A stretch of DNA of 64,000 nt, from NCBI GenBank assembly GCA_033239005.1, contig BSQZ01000015.1, positions 11,281,501 to 11,345,500 on the forward strand, in the 5' to 3' direction. The translations under genes and the position numbers were made by a program. This DNA comes from Lamellibrachia satsuma. Its lineage: Eukaryota > Annelida > Polychaeta > Sabellida > Siboglinidae. Positions 45,782 to 57,890 of this stretch are shown here, one piece after another (within the stretch, counting starts at the first letter, position 1; each line of letters opens with the position of its first letter). The notes beneath the pieces were generated by a model. That model was not told the DNA's origin, ran no database searches, and was given only the letters and a program-made list of their open reading frames with translations.

Positions 45782-46344
45782 CCTTGAAGACACCATTCAC
45801 AAGATGGCAAGCATTGGTCCTATTGAGCCTGAAACAGGCAGTAACAAAATTAACCATATAATTCAATGCTATTCTGATTGTTTCTCTGCAATGGGAGAGC
45901 AAAATGGTTATCGCTGAGAGCTAAGGAGTGGCAGCGTTACTGGAGGCTTAACAGTCCTCAACGTCACCAAATCTACCTGAATACTTTGAGCACGCTGATG
46001 ATAACATATTTCCGAACATACACCAATGTTCAGGATTGGCTGCACTCTTCTTCTTGTAGATGGAACAGTGGCGTATTTAGGGGGGCATTGGGCCACGAAC
46101 CACCATTTGGCTAAAAGTCTGATGTTTTTCATGTAAGTTAAACTTAAGATGTCCCCCATTTGGCTTCCACTTTGCAAGATCGAAGATACCCCACTGAGAT
46201 GGACAGATAAAGGTGACTGCTGTGATAACGTGGATAAAGAGGCAATTTGTTAGTTTATATGTAACTCGCAATTCTGCCTTGGAAATGAGGATATGTTCAT
46301 TCTTGGCCACGAGGACTGACATTATGTGATTTCCTTTCTTCCAG

Positions 46345-46749
46345 GGGTGATCAGTGATACGTTCTTCGTGAAGGTCACTAACTCAGTCGGAAGTACATAT
46401 TTTCAACTAGGCATCCGTTTGGGTGTCAGTAAACCGTTCCTTGAGCGATTTGAGGTGGATTTTGTGGGGAAGTGTTGGCGTATCACTTTCGAAATGTTAT
46501 GCAAATGGTGGGAAAGATCTCCTTGTCAAACGAACATTGACAATATGGTGGAGAAGCTCACCATCGCCTCATGTTCAATCGATGGTGGATTTTATGGGGA
46601 AGTGTTGGCGTATCACTTTTGAAATGTTGTGCAAATGGTGGGAAACATCTCGTCAAACGAGCATTGTCGATATGGTGGAACAGTTCACCATCGCCTCGAG
46701 TTCAATCGATTTAACACAAAATGCGTTGACGTGGTTCTCTAAGAAATGA
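46345..46749 (+). pseudogene. Death-domain module 5
   Basis: Close copy of module 3, including the ALTWFSKK end. Modules 3-4 and 5-6 together form a higher-order period of about 2274 bp. Confidence 0.6.
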
Positions 46750-47650
46750 ACTTGAAGACACCATTCACAAGATGGCTATACAAGCATTGGTCCTATTGAG
46801 CCTGAAACAGGCAGTAACAAAATTAACCATATAATTCAATGATATCCTGATTGTTTCTCTGCAATGGGAGAGCAAATTGGTCATCGATGAGAGCTAAGGT
46901 GAAGGAGTGGCAGCGTTACTAGAGGCCTAACAGTCCTCAACGTCGCCAAATCTACCTGAATACTTCGAGCACGCTGATGATAACATATTTCCGAACATCC
47001 ACCAATGTTCAGGATTGGCTGCACACTTCTTGTTGGAAGTTGTGAGGCCCGATTTATTTCTGCAGACTGTTACACTACGACTAATAAAAAATGAATGATA
47101 CAAATAATATTTCTGAAATGAAGGCAATGCATATATAATTACTATGAAATAGAAATATGTCTAGGTCATATATACTCATATATAAGCAATTTAGTTAGAA
47201 ATAGAACATCATTATGAAATGAATTGAATTTTTATAATAAATTAGCCTTGTTGATTGTGTTCTTGATTGTTTAGACCAGAGTCACACCATGGAGACAGCG
47301 TCTGGTGCAGCAGTAGCTTCAGAATCGACAACAGTCGACAAGAGTGCATTGTAGATGGAACAGTGGCGTATTTAGGGGGGCATTGGGCCACAAAACCCCA
47401 TTTGGCTAAAAGTATGATGTTTTTCATGTAAGTTAAACTTAAAATGTCCCCGATTTGGCTTCCACTTTGCATGATCCAAGATACCCCACTGAGATGGACA
47501 AATAAAGGTGACTGCTGAGATAACGTGGATAAAGAGGCAATTTGTTAGTTTATATGTAACTCGCAATTCTACCTTGCAAATGTGGATATGTACATTCTTT
47601 CTCGATGTCTAGCCACGAGGACTGACATTATGTGATTTCCTTTCTTGCAG

Positions 47651-47913
47651 GGGTGATCAGCGATACGTTCTTTGTGAAAGCCACTAACTCAGTCGACATT
47701 ACACATTTTCAACTAGGCATCTGTTTGGGAGTCAGTAAACCGTTCCTTGAGCGATTTGAGTTGGATTTTGTGGGGAAGTGTTGGCGTATCACTTTCGAAA
47801 TGTTATGCAAATGGTGGGAAAGATCTCCTTATCAAACGAACATCGACAATATGGTGGAGAAGCTCACCATCGCCTCGAGTTCAATCGATTTAACACAAAA
47901 TGCGTTGACGTAG
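47651..47913 (+). pseudogene. Death-domain module 6 (single-block form)
   Basis: The only copy with a single C-terminal block, so the whole domain reads in one frame through VEKLTIASSSIDLTQNALT to a TAG at 47911-47913; the other copies have TGG there. Its length (about 85-90 residues) is that of a normal death domain. Confidence 0.65.
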
Positions 47914-48494
47914 TTCTTTAAGAAATGACCTTCAAGACACCATTCACAAGATGGCAAGCATTGGTCCTATTGAGCCTGAAACAGGCAGTAACAAAATTAA
48001 CCATATAATTCAATGCTATTCTGATTGTTTCTCTGCAATGGGAGAGCAAAATGGTTATCGCTGAGAGCTAAGGAGTGGCAGCGTTACTGGAGGCTTAACA
48101 GTCCTCAACGTCACCAAATCTACCTGAATACTTTGAGCACGCTGATGATAACATATTTCCGAACATCCACCAATGTTCAGGATTGGCTGCACTCTTCTTG
48201 TTGTTGTAGATGGAACAGTGGCATATTTAGGGGGGCATTGGGTCACGAACCCCCATTTGGCTAAAAGTCTGATGTTTTTCATGTAAGTTAAACTTAAGAT
48301 GTCCCCCATTTGGTTTCCACTTTGCAAGATCCAAGATACCCCACTGAGATGGACAGATAAAGGTGACTGCTGTGATAACGTGGATAAAGAGGCAATTTGT
48401 TAGTTTATATGTAACTCGCAATTCTGCCTTGCAAATGAGGATATGTTCATTCTTGGCCACGAGGACTGACATTATGTGATTTCCTTTCTTCCAG

Positions 48495-48901
48495 GGGTGA
48501 TCAGTGATACGTTCTTCGTGAAGGTCACTAACTCAGTCGGAAGTACATATTTTCAACTAGGCATCCGTTTGGGTGTCAGTAAACCGTTCCTTGAGCGATT
48601 TGAGGTGGATTTTGTGGGGAAGAAGCCTGGCGTATCACTTTCGAAATGTTATGCAAATGGTTGGAAAGATCTCCTTGTCAAACGAACATTGATAATATGG
48701 TGGAGAAACTCACCATCGCCTCATGTTCAATCGATGGTGGATTTTATGGCGAAGTTTTGGCGTATCACTTTTGAAATGTTGTGCAAATGGTGGGAAACAT
48801 CTCGTCAAACGAGCATTGTCGATATTGTGGAGCAGCTCACCATCACCTTGAGTTCAAACGATTTAACACAAAATGCGTTGACCTGGTTCTCTAAGAAATG
48901 A
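48495..48901 (+). pseudogene. Death-domain module 7 (frame joined by indel)
   Basis: GGGAAGAAGCCTGGCG replaces GGGAAGTGTTGGCG, a 2-base gain. As a result block 1 is read out of frame, but block 2 (FEMLCKWWETSRQTS) returns in frame with the N-terminal half, giving one ORF to 48901. Confidence 0.6.
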
Positions 48902-49802
48902 CCTTGAAGACACCATTCACAAGATGGCTATACAAGCATTGGTCCTATTGAGCCTGAAACAGGCAGTAATAAAATTAACCATATAATTCAATGATATTCT
49001 GATTGTTTCTCTGCAATGGGAGAGCAAATTGGTCATCGATGAGAGCTAAGGTGAAGGAGTGGCAGCGTTACTAGAGGCCTAACAGTCCTCAACGTCGCCA
49101 AATCTACCTGAATACTTCGAGCACGCTGATGATAACATATTTCCGAACATCCACCAATGTTCAGGATTGGCTGCACACTTCTTGTTGGAAGTTGTGAGGC
49201 CCGATTTATTTCTGCAGACTGTTACACTACGACTAATAAAAAATGAATGATATAAATAATATTTCTGAAATGAAGGCAATGCATATATAATTACTATGAA
49301 ACGGAAATATGTCTAGGTCATATATACTCATATATAAGCAATTTAGTTAGAAATAGAACATCATTATAAAATGAATTGAATTTTTATAATAAATTAGCCT
49401 TGTTGATTGTGTTCTTGATTGTTTAGACCAGAGTCACACCATGGAGACAGCGTCTGGTGCAGCAGTAGCTTCAGAATCGACAACAGTTGACAAGAGTGCA
49501 TTGTAGATGGAACAGTGGCGTATTTAGGGGGGCATTGGGCCACAAACCCCCATTTGGCTAAAAGTATGATGTTTTTCATGTAAGTTAAACTTAAAATGTC
49601 CCCGATTTGGCTTCCACTTTGCATGATCCAAGATACCCCACTGAGATGGACAAATAAAGGTGACTGCTGAGATAACGTGGACAAAGAGGCAATTTGTTAG
49701 TTTATATGTAACTCGCAATTCTACCTTGCAAATGTGGATATGTACATTCTTTCTCGATGTCTGGCCATGAGGACTGACATTATGTGATTTCCTTTCTTCC
49801 AG

Positions 49803-50192
49803 GGGTGATCAGCGATACGTTCTTTGTGAAGGCCACTAACTCAGTCGGCATTACACATTTTCAACTAGGCATCTGTTTGGGAGTCAGTAAACCGTTCCTT
49901 GAGCGATTTGAGTTGGATTTTGTGGGGAAGTGTTGGCATATCACTTTCGAAATGTTATGCAAATGGTGGGAAAGATCTCCTTATCAAACGAACATTGACA
50001 ATATGGTGGAGAAGCTCACCATCGCCTCATGTTCAATCGATGGTGGATTTTATGGGGAAGTGTTGGCGTATCACTTTTGAAATGTTGTGCAAATGGTGGG
50101 AAACATCTCGTCATATGAGCATTGTCGATATGGTGGAGCAGCTCACCATCACCTCGAGTTCAATCGATTTAACACAAAATGCGTTGACGTGA
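49803..50192 (+). pseudogene. Death-domain module 8
   Basis: Two blocks in different frames; block 2 stops early at 50192 because GTGGTTC became GTGATTC. Confidence 0.6.
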
Positions 50193-51096
50193 TTCTTTAA
50201 GATATGACCTTGAAGACACCATTCACAAGATGTCAAGCATTGGTCCTATTGAGCCTGAAACAGGCAGTAACAAAATTTACCATATAATTCAATGATATTC
50301 TGATTGTTTCTCTGCAATGGGAGAGCAAAATGGTCAACGATGAGAGGTAAGGTGAAGGAGTGGCAGCGTTACTAGAGGCATAACAGTCTTCAACGTCGCC
50401 AAATCTACCTGAATACTTCGAGCACGCTGATGATAACATATTTCCGAACATCCACCAATGTTCAGGATTGGCTGCACACTTCTTGTTGGAAGTTGTGAGG
50501 CCCGATTTATTTCTGCAGACTGTTACACTATGACTAATAAAAAATTAATGATATATTTCTGAAATGAAGGCAATGCATATATAATTACTATGGAACGGAA
50601 ATATGTCTAGGTTATATATACTCATATATAAGCAAATTAGTTAGCAATACAACATCATTATGAAATTAATTGAATTTTTATAATAAATTAGCCTTGTTGA
50701 TTGTGTTCTTGGTTGTTTAGACCAGAGTCACACCATGGAGACAGCGTTTGGTGCAGCAGTAGCTTCAGAATCGACAACAGTCGACAAGAGTGCATTGTAG
50801 ATGGAACAGTGGCGTATTTAGGGGGGCATTGGGCAACGAACCCACATTTGGCTAAAAGTCTGATGTTTTTTATGTAAGTTAAATTTAAGATGTCCCCCAT
50901 TTGGCTTCCACTTTGCAAGATCCAAGATACCCCACTGAGATGGACAGATAAAGGTTACTGCTGCGATAACGTGGATAAAGAGGCAATTTGTTAGTTTATA
51001 TGTAACTCGCAATTCTGCCTTGCAAATGTGGATATGTACATTCTTTCTCGATGTCTGGCCATGAGGACTGACATTATGTGATTTCCTTTCTTCCAG

Positions 51097-51554
51097 GGGT
51101 GATCAGCGATACGTTCTTTGTGAAGGTCACTAACTCAGTCGGGAGTATACATTTTCAACTAGGCATTCGTTTGGGTGTCAGTAAACCCTTCTTGGAGCGA
51201 TTGGAGGTGGATTTTGTGGGGAAATGTTGGCGTATCACTTTCGAAATGTTATGCAAATGGTGGGGAAGATCTCCTAGTCAAACGAGCATTGACAATATGG
51301 TGGAGGAGGTCACCATCGCCTTATGTTCAATCGATGGTGGATTTTTTGGGAAGTGTTGGTGTATCACTTTTGAAATATTGTGCAAATGTTGGGAAATATC
51401 TCCTCGTCAAACGAGCATTGTCGTTATGGTGAAGGAGCTCACTATCGCCTTGAAGTGTTGTCATATCACATTCAAAATGTTCTGCAAATGGTGGGAAACA
51501 TCTCCTCGTCAAACAAACATTGAGATACTGTGGAGGAGCCCACCACTGCCTTGA
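51097..51554 (+). CDS. Death-domain module 9 (three blocks in one frame)
   Basis: The last and most divergent unit stays open for over 150 codons after the acceptor. FQLGIRLGVSKPFLERLEVD is followed by three in-frame versions of the C-terminal half: ITFEMLCKWWGRSPSQTS, ITFEILCKCWEISPRQTS and ITFKMFCKWWETSPRQTN. It is either an exon of a real gene or the best preserved relic of one. The frame ends at 51554 in TWRSPP-like sequence with no obvious splice donor. The function would be a protein-interaction module of the death-fold type, if it is expressed at all. Confidence 0.45.
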
Positions 51555-51600
51555 GTTCAATCGAGTTAAACGATGTAGTGGACATGGTGAGATATGGAAA

Positions 51601-52354
51601 GTGTGTTGGTTAGACGAGGTCATTGTCTCCTCACAACAATGCATTATAAATGAAAAATAACATAATTTTTTCACATTTATATCAACTGGGGACACATACG
51701 TATTATGTAATACAGTGTATAAAATATGGTCTCAGTCAATAAATGCTATTCCATTGCAGATGTCAAATCATGGAATACGTAAAATAAATGGCATGATTTG
51801 AGTCTAGTTTTCAGCACCACTTTGGGCAGCATTCTCAGCACCATTTCAAATGTAACCTGGATTCTTTCTACAGCAACTTTATTATTCTTGTGGTGATGTT
51901 TTATGGCGTATAATATGAGACGTACCAAGACAACTGTTCTACGAAATGATAACCGCACGAGACGCCAGCTGGTTTGTTTCAACTACGGCAAGCCAGGGCA
52001 TTGTGTTATGAACTGTCATCGCTGTTTCCAGCAACGTGACATCCCTCACTGACACTGGCGACTCTTGTATTCTTCTAAGATGTGATACTTTTGCACGGTC
52101 GCCATCTGCATATTGACCTAATGTCAACGTTGGGCCAAATATGGAAACTGGGCAGCAATATTGCGACATGTCACATAAAAGTTGTATTTCATAACAGATT
52201 ACGTACCACATAACAACTTAAACAGGTTATTATATTTTAAATGATTTTATTGTTGGGTGAACGATAATAGGGGCTACAATTGTGTTAACATAAAAATTGT
52301 CACTCTAACATAGCAAAACATGTTTATTTGTTTTCTCTGTAGGTTTTAGTTATT
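51601..52354. other. Spacer after the array, no supported gene
   Basis: Contains a few short minus-strand ORFs (51746-51982, 51939-52211) with no recognisable domain. Confidence 0.35.
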
Positions 52355-53605
52355 ATGGATGCTTCCATAAAATCACGTTTTTTATACTGGTCAAAACGTA
52401 GGTGGGTTCATAACAATGTTGCTGACAATTTTGCAACTGTTTTGACAGTGACAGTGCCAGTGGGCTAGTGGAGGTTGGAGGAACTGACACTACTGAACAT
52501 CATCAGCCTGCTGATAGTGCAAATGATGTGGTTCCAAATGAACCCGTGTACAGAGTTACAAGAGACTGACAGGATCAGTGATAGTTTGCAAGCAGAAACC
52601 ACCGAGGGAGAATTAGAGAGTGAAGCTACAGTTTTGGAGAGTGACACAGTTATTGATGGGACAAATTCTGCGAGTGATGTTGAATTCAGTGATTCTGATA
52701 CTGATGATCTTGCAGAAAAACTGTCTGATTGGGCATCAACATGTTCGATTCCACTGATAGCTACATCAGGCTTACTAGGAATTTTAAAGTCTTATTTTCC
52801 CAACTTGCCTAAAGATGCTTGCTCACTTTTGCACACTCCAAGAAATGCATCCTTACAAACGGTGGTAGGTGGTGAATACTACCATTTTGGGATTTTAGCA
52901 ATGCGATGTCTTTCAGCAATGCATCTGCTGCAGATTGACATTGATGGTCTACCTCTATTGAGGAGCTCTAACTTGCAGGCCAATACTATAGGAATGGTGG
53001 ATAACATGCCTAGTAAAGTCCATTCATCACTAGCTTATTCTGTGGTGTTAAAAATCAACTGATGCTTCAGAGTTTGTGAAGGACTTTACTTCTGAGATGT
53101 CCCTTTTGGAAAGAGAGGGTTTTTTCTTTGCAGAGCAGCATTATGCTGTCAAAATATCAGCTGCGATATGTGATGCCCCAGCAAAGCCTTCATAAAAAAA
53201 TGTCAAAAGAAAATTCAGGGTACCATGGCTGTGAAAAGTGCACACAACAAAGGGTTATCGTAACAAAATGACAGTTCCAGAAGTAGCTGCCCCACTGCAC
53301 ACAGAAGTAGCTGCCCCACTGCACACAGAAGTAGCTGCCCCACTGCACACAGAAGTAGCTACCCCACTGCACACAGAAGTAGCTGCCCCACTGCACACAG
53401 AAGTAGCTGCCCCACTGCACACAGATGCCCAGTGTGATGAGATGACTGATGTAGATCACTATATTGGTTCCCCGTCATTTGGTGATCTCTCAATTGGAAT
53501 GGTCAGCCAATTTCCTCTATAATACATGCATCTAGTTTTTAGATTTATGTTAAACTGTTATCCCAAGGCCAAGAACCATGGACAAATAATTAAACATATA
53601 GTTTG
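52355..53605 (+). pseudogene. Uncharacterised transposase-like family member, decayed (copy 1)
   Basis: Begins MDASIKSRFLYWSKRRWVHN. After frame changes it runs through an acidic linker, LAEKLSDWAS, LPKDACSLLHTPRN, GGEYYHFGIL, QIDIDGLPLL, SNLQ...GMVDNMPSKVH, FVKDFTSEMSLLEREGF, ICDAPAKP, SGYHGCEKCTQ, and FPL*YMHLVF. That motif order (WA...LPKD.RTLL, QIDIDGLPLF, ICDAPA, GYHGC.KC, FPLDYMHLVCLG) is one I know from a widespread, poorly named transposon-associated protein family. At least three frame changes and several stops break it. A TAA replaces the Asp codon in FPLDYMHL. A six-copy 24-bp repeat has expanded inside it. Confidence 0.75.
53280..53423 (+). repeat. 24-bp tandem repeat, 6 copies, inside the pseudogene
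   Basis: Unit GAAGTAGCTGCCCCACTGCA plus CACA, encoding EVAAPLHT in the plus-strand frame that continues into DHYIGSPSFGDLSIGMV. One unit has GCTACC for GCTGCC. Confidence 0.95.
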
Positions 53606-54157
53606 ACAGAAAGACTTCTAAGAAAAAAAATATGTGATGTGTTACATGATTTTGAAGAAAACATGTCTATAATGAAAGTAGTAAATTCAATTAATACAGA
53701 GAATTTTCAGTAGACCTCAAATCAAGTTGAGTTTTATTTAGTGCGGGAGAGCTCCTGGCTCTGTTTGGCACGTTAAAGTATTAATGGATTAATGGAGTAA
53801 TGGCTTGCTACTGAAATACAGTTGATTGCAATTTATTATTATTTTGACATGTTATTAAGACTATTCCAAAACTGAGGTTTGTGTAACAGCAAATAATATG
53901 CCATGAAGGACATTTTGAGCCTAATTGTATTGTATTTGTTGAATATTTAAGCACTACTTTGTTTTTGGTTGTTATCAAACTTTTGTATATTGTGATCGTA
54001 AGCAGTAACTCATTAATTGAGGACTTTTTGGTGACTGCAGTTCATCTTTCCTCTCTTCTAGTAGTATCTAAGAATATCTAACCTTTTTAGACTTTAGTAG
54101 TATCTCGGCAGCACTCATCGGGGCAAAGGTTTTAATATAATCAACAGTAATATAATT
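53606..54157. other. No supported gene
   Basis: AT-rich DNA between the pseudogene and the hAT-type element. Confidence 0.35.
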
Positions 54158-54959
54158 CAGGGTTCGAATTTAGCGGGGGCCCCGGGGCCTGTTGGCCCCT
54201 AGATTTACTGTTGGGTCCCCAAAAATTCCAACTCTTGGAGCCCGACTGGCTCCCAGAATTTTGCATTATAAATTTGATGATATCGTTGCATCTCAAAGGC
54301 ACAAAACATATGCAATTTCATATTTTACGAGGCACTACCGCTACCGACCTATCCTACTTCATTTCTCCACCCTAGCCAACACGAACGAACATCTGGAAGT
54401 TCCATCCGTCGTCATTCAAACACATGTTGTACAAGACCATGCAATTAGTCAAAAAACACCATTTTAATATCGAACCGTTTCTGCGGAGCGTTAATCTTAG
54501 TCATCACAGTGTTCGCCAGGGGGATGTTCATGCGCTACTGGTTGACAGATTATGAACTAGCCGGGCCAAGATGTGAAAATTGAGGGAAAGCGTATTTGAA
54601 TTCTTCGATCATAATGGCCAATATTCTCAAGTATATAACTGGCGGGGACAACATTTTGAAAAGGCAGACAGCAGAAGAAGACAATAAAACTAAATCAAAA
54701 CGTTTTAATAAAAGAATTTCTAAAAACATTTACGAAAAAACGCTATGCATATGTAACTGGCGACACCTAGTGGATAATGCCTGATATATATTTTGTAGTC
54801 TGAGAGATCGGCACAAGATCGAACTGTTAATGTTATATTAATTATAAGGTTTCAACCCCAAACAGAATGTCTGCATAGAGCATATACTTTTAAAAAAGAA
54901 TGACAGTTATTAATTTTCCATATCTGCTGCAGATAGACCTTTTTAGCAAGGAATTATAA

Positions 54960-55055
54960 CCTCAATCTAGATGTGTACGTTCCAGTTTCATACGACACCT
55001 AGATGTGTACGTTCCAGTTTCATACGACACCTAGGCTAATATATAAATATATATA
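54960..55055 (+). repeat. Short tandem repeats flanking the LINE (left)
   Basis: CTAGATGTGTACGTTCCAGT plus TTCATACGACAC occurs twice. CTAGGCTAATATATAAATAT follows. The same CATACGACACCTAGGCTAAT phrase recurs right of the LINE at 57777-57850. Confidence 0.75.
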
Positions 55056-57764
55056 TTTACGCTCCAACAATGACAATGACAAACCCGGACGATAACAAGG
55101 AGGCTTTCTACAACCAGCTGTCAAGTACGCTCAGAGGCATCCCTCGTACCGATAAGCTACTGCTGATAGGAGACTTCAATGCAAGGATAGGAAGAGACAA
55201 TGACAAATGGACCATGGTCATGGGCAAATATGGGATCGGGAAACGCAACTCCAATGGCGAGCTTCTACTGGCTTTGTGCTCTGAGTTCGAACTGATAGTG
55301 ACGAACACCATGTTCAAGCAGAAGGATGAACGCAAGACCACCTGGATGCATCCTCGTTCCAGACACTGGCATATGATCGACTTCATCATCACGAGGTGTC
55401 GGGATAAGATGGACATCCACAGTACTCGAGCCATGCGTGGAGCTAACTGCTGGACCGATCACCATATGCTGAGGTCAAAAGTGGCATTTAGAGTACGACA
55501 AAAGCACAACAGACAAGGGGTAAGAAAACCGACCAAGCTAAACACAGCAAAACTACGTACCATCAGTCACAGGGAGAGCTTCGAGCAGGAGATGGACAGC
55601 GCTCTCGCCCAATGGGAGGAGAAGGAAAGCTCAACACCAGATGAGGAATGGGCAGCTCTGCAACAGGTAGTATACAACACAGCTAAAACATTTCTCGGCA
55701 AGCCAGAGAGAAAACACCAGGACTGGTTCGACCCCAACGACCAGGAGCTACAAAATCTAATAAGCAGAAGAGACCAATCCCACCAGAGAGTGTTGCAGAC
55801 CAGGAGTACTAGATCCACCACTGCAGCGTACAAAGATGCCTGCAGACTGCTACAAAAACGCACCCGTGCCCTGAAGTCAGAATGGTGGGAAATGAAGGCA
55901 GAGGAGCTGCAGAGATCTGCAGACAGAAATGACATGAAGGGCTTCTACAATGGACTGAAGGAAGTGTGGGGACCCGCGAAAAAGGGACCTGTTCACCTGA
56001 AGTCAACAGATGGAATGGAGACCTTCTCTGACAGCAAGAGAGTTTGTGGCAAGATGGAGTGAACACTTCCAAAAACTACTCAACGTCCCTGGCGACATAG
56101 AACATGAAGCTCTTGTCAACATCCAGCAGCGCATTACCAACACATGCCTTGATGAGATTCCAAACATGGATGAGATGGCTAGAGCAATCGCCGGCCTGAA
56201 AGATGGCAAAGCACCTGGGGGTGATGGAATTCCTGCTGAAGTATGGAAGCACGGAGGAGACAATCTGTCCAACAGACTGCACCAATTAATCACCAAAGCC
56301 TGGGAGGAGGGTTCTGTACCACAAGCATGGAAGGATGCCAGCATTGTAACCATCTACAAGAAAGGAGATCGAACAGACTGTGGGAACTACAGAGGAATCT
56401 CTCTTCTTTCCATAGCAGGCAAGATCTTCGCCAGGATCCTGCTCAACAGACTATCTATTCACATAACACCAGAAGTAGTTCCGGAGACACAGTGTGGCTT
56501 CAGATCCAACCGGACCACAGCGGACATGATATTTTGTCTTCGACAACTACAAGAAAAGTGCATTGAGCAGGACCGACCACTATATATAGTATTTGTCGAC
56601 TTCACGAAGGCGTTTGATACAGTCGGAAGGACTGGGCTATGGCAGCTACTGAGGAAATATGGATGCCCAGAGAAATTCACAACCATGATCGAGGCTCTAC
56701 ATACGGGAATGATGGCGAATGTGAGTGTTGGAGGGAAGTCTCGGAAACGCTCGGTGTTACCAATGGTGTCAAGCAAGGCTGTGTACTGGCCCCCACGCTC
56801 TTCTCCATCTTCCTATCAGCAATGCTTGTCGAGGCTTTCCGAGGCATGGGAGATGGCGTCTATATACAGTCTAGACAGAGCGCTGACCTATTCAACATCG
56901 CACACTTCAGAGCGAAGACCAAGACTACCCAGATACTTTGAGAGAGCTGCTATACGCAGATGACAGTGCACTGGTCGCCCACTCCGCTGAAGAGATCCAG
57001 AGAATAGTGGATGCTTTCTCCGATGCATCAAAGAAGTTCGGCCTGAAGATTAACATCAAGAAGACGGAAGTGCTGTACCAACCCAACTCTACAAGAACCC
57101 GAGAGGAGGATATCATGGTTGATGGAAACAAACTGAACTCTGTTCCGAATTCACCTACCTCGGAAGCACTATATCAAGTGATGGACGCATTGATGCTGAA
57201 ATACAGAGGAGGATGGCCAAGGCTAGCGCATCTTTCGGCCGATTACGCCAGAGACTCTGGAACAACCACCATGTGTCCACGCGGGTCAAAGGCAAGATCT
57301 ACCAGGCAATTGTGCTATCCACCTTACTATACGGAGCCGAGGCCTGGACAGTGTACAGACGACAGGTGAAAAAGCTGCATGCCTTCATGATGCGACATCT
57401 GCGTTCGATCATGAGGCTAACCTGGAAGGACAAAGTGACAAACAAGGAAATACTCGGTCGGATAGGGCTGCCCTCTATGGAAGATCTTCTGATCAAAAAG
57501 AATCTCCTGTGGACTGGACACCTCATGAGGATGTCATCAGACAGACTACCAAAGCAGATCCTCTACTCTCAATTGTCTTCTGGTCACAGACAGAGAGGAC
57601 GCCCGCCTCCGGTTCAAGGATACCATCAAGAGAAACCTCAAGCTGAGAGACATAAAGACCGACTCATGGACATCACTCTCACAGCAGAGAACTAAATGGA
57701 GTGCGGCGGTCAAGAAATGAAAGCAGTCTTTGTCGCATAGCGACTGACAGCATGATGATGATGA
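55056..57764 (+). mobile_element. Non-LTR retrotransposon (endonuclease + RT), 5'-truncated and frameshifted
   Basis: Begins inside the endonuclease at YAPTMTMTNPDD and continues with DKLLLIGDFNARIGRD, TWMHPRSRHWHMIDFI and WTDHHMLRSKV. RT follows: LKDGKAPGGDGIPAEVW, YKKGDRTDCGNYRGISLLS, VFVDFTKAFDTV, GVKQGCVLAPTLFSIFL and LLYADDSALVAH, then a C-terminal region with LLYGAEAWTVYRRQ, GHLMRMSSDRLPKQ and RGRPP. At least four frame changes are needed (about 56035, 56735, 56935 and 57130). The 3' end is (ATG)n followed by AT repeat. The single ORF with AP-endonuclease and a short microsatellite tail fits RTE-like elements, but I do not resolve the clade. Confidence 0.88.
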
Positions 57765-57843
57765 TATATATAGTTTCATACGACACCTAGGCTAATAGAT
57801 AAATATATATATATATATATAGTTTCATATGACACCTAGGCTA

Positions 57844-57876
<33 letters not shown>

Positions 57877-57890
57877 AATATATATATATA
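57765..57890. repeat. AT-rich tandem repeats right of the LINE
   Basis: AGTTTCATACGACACCTAGG plus CTAATA(T/G)ATAAATATAT is repeated twice, followed by (AT)n. Confidence 0.8.

Larger units (their letters stand above)
41672..51600 (+). repeat. Nine-unit tandem array carrying death-domain exon copies
   Basis: A segment containing CAGTGGCGTATTTAGGGGGG, an AG acceptor (TTTCCTTTCTTCCAG) and a death-domain coding block recurs nine times with the same strand and order. Block starts are spaced 971, 971, 1306, 968, 1306, 844, 1308 and 1294 bp. Two unit types alternate in the middle: a short unit of about 970 bp, and a long unit of about 1306 bp with an extra AT-rich section and the phrase CCATGGAGACAGCGTCTGG. 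Two short units precede the alternation and two consecutive long units end the array. The extra section also opens the array at 41672-41840. Units differ by a few percent or less. The encoded peptide (FQLGIRLGVSKPFLERF ... EMLCKWWERSP ... VEKLT) has the spacing of a death domain: LG..LGV, then a Trp-rich helix 4, then L..AL. No intact upstream or downstream host exons are recognised. Confidence 0.9.

Noticed and set aside
42129..50192. Treating death-domain modules 1-8 as separate functional genes
   Set aside because: No start codons, upstream exons or consistent donors; most have frame breaks between blocks, so they are listed as pseudogene-like modules.
55108..56353. Minus-strand ORFs over the LINE
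   Set aside because: They are antisense shadows of the endonuclease/RT frame.
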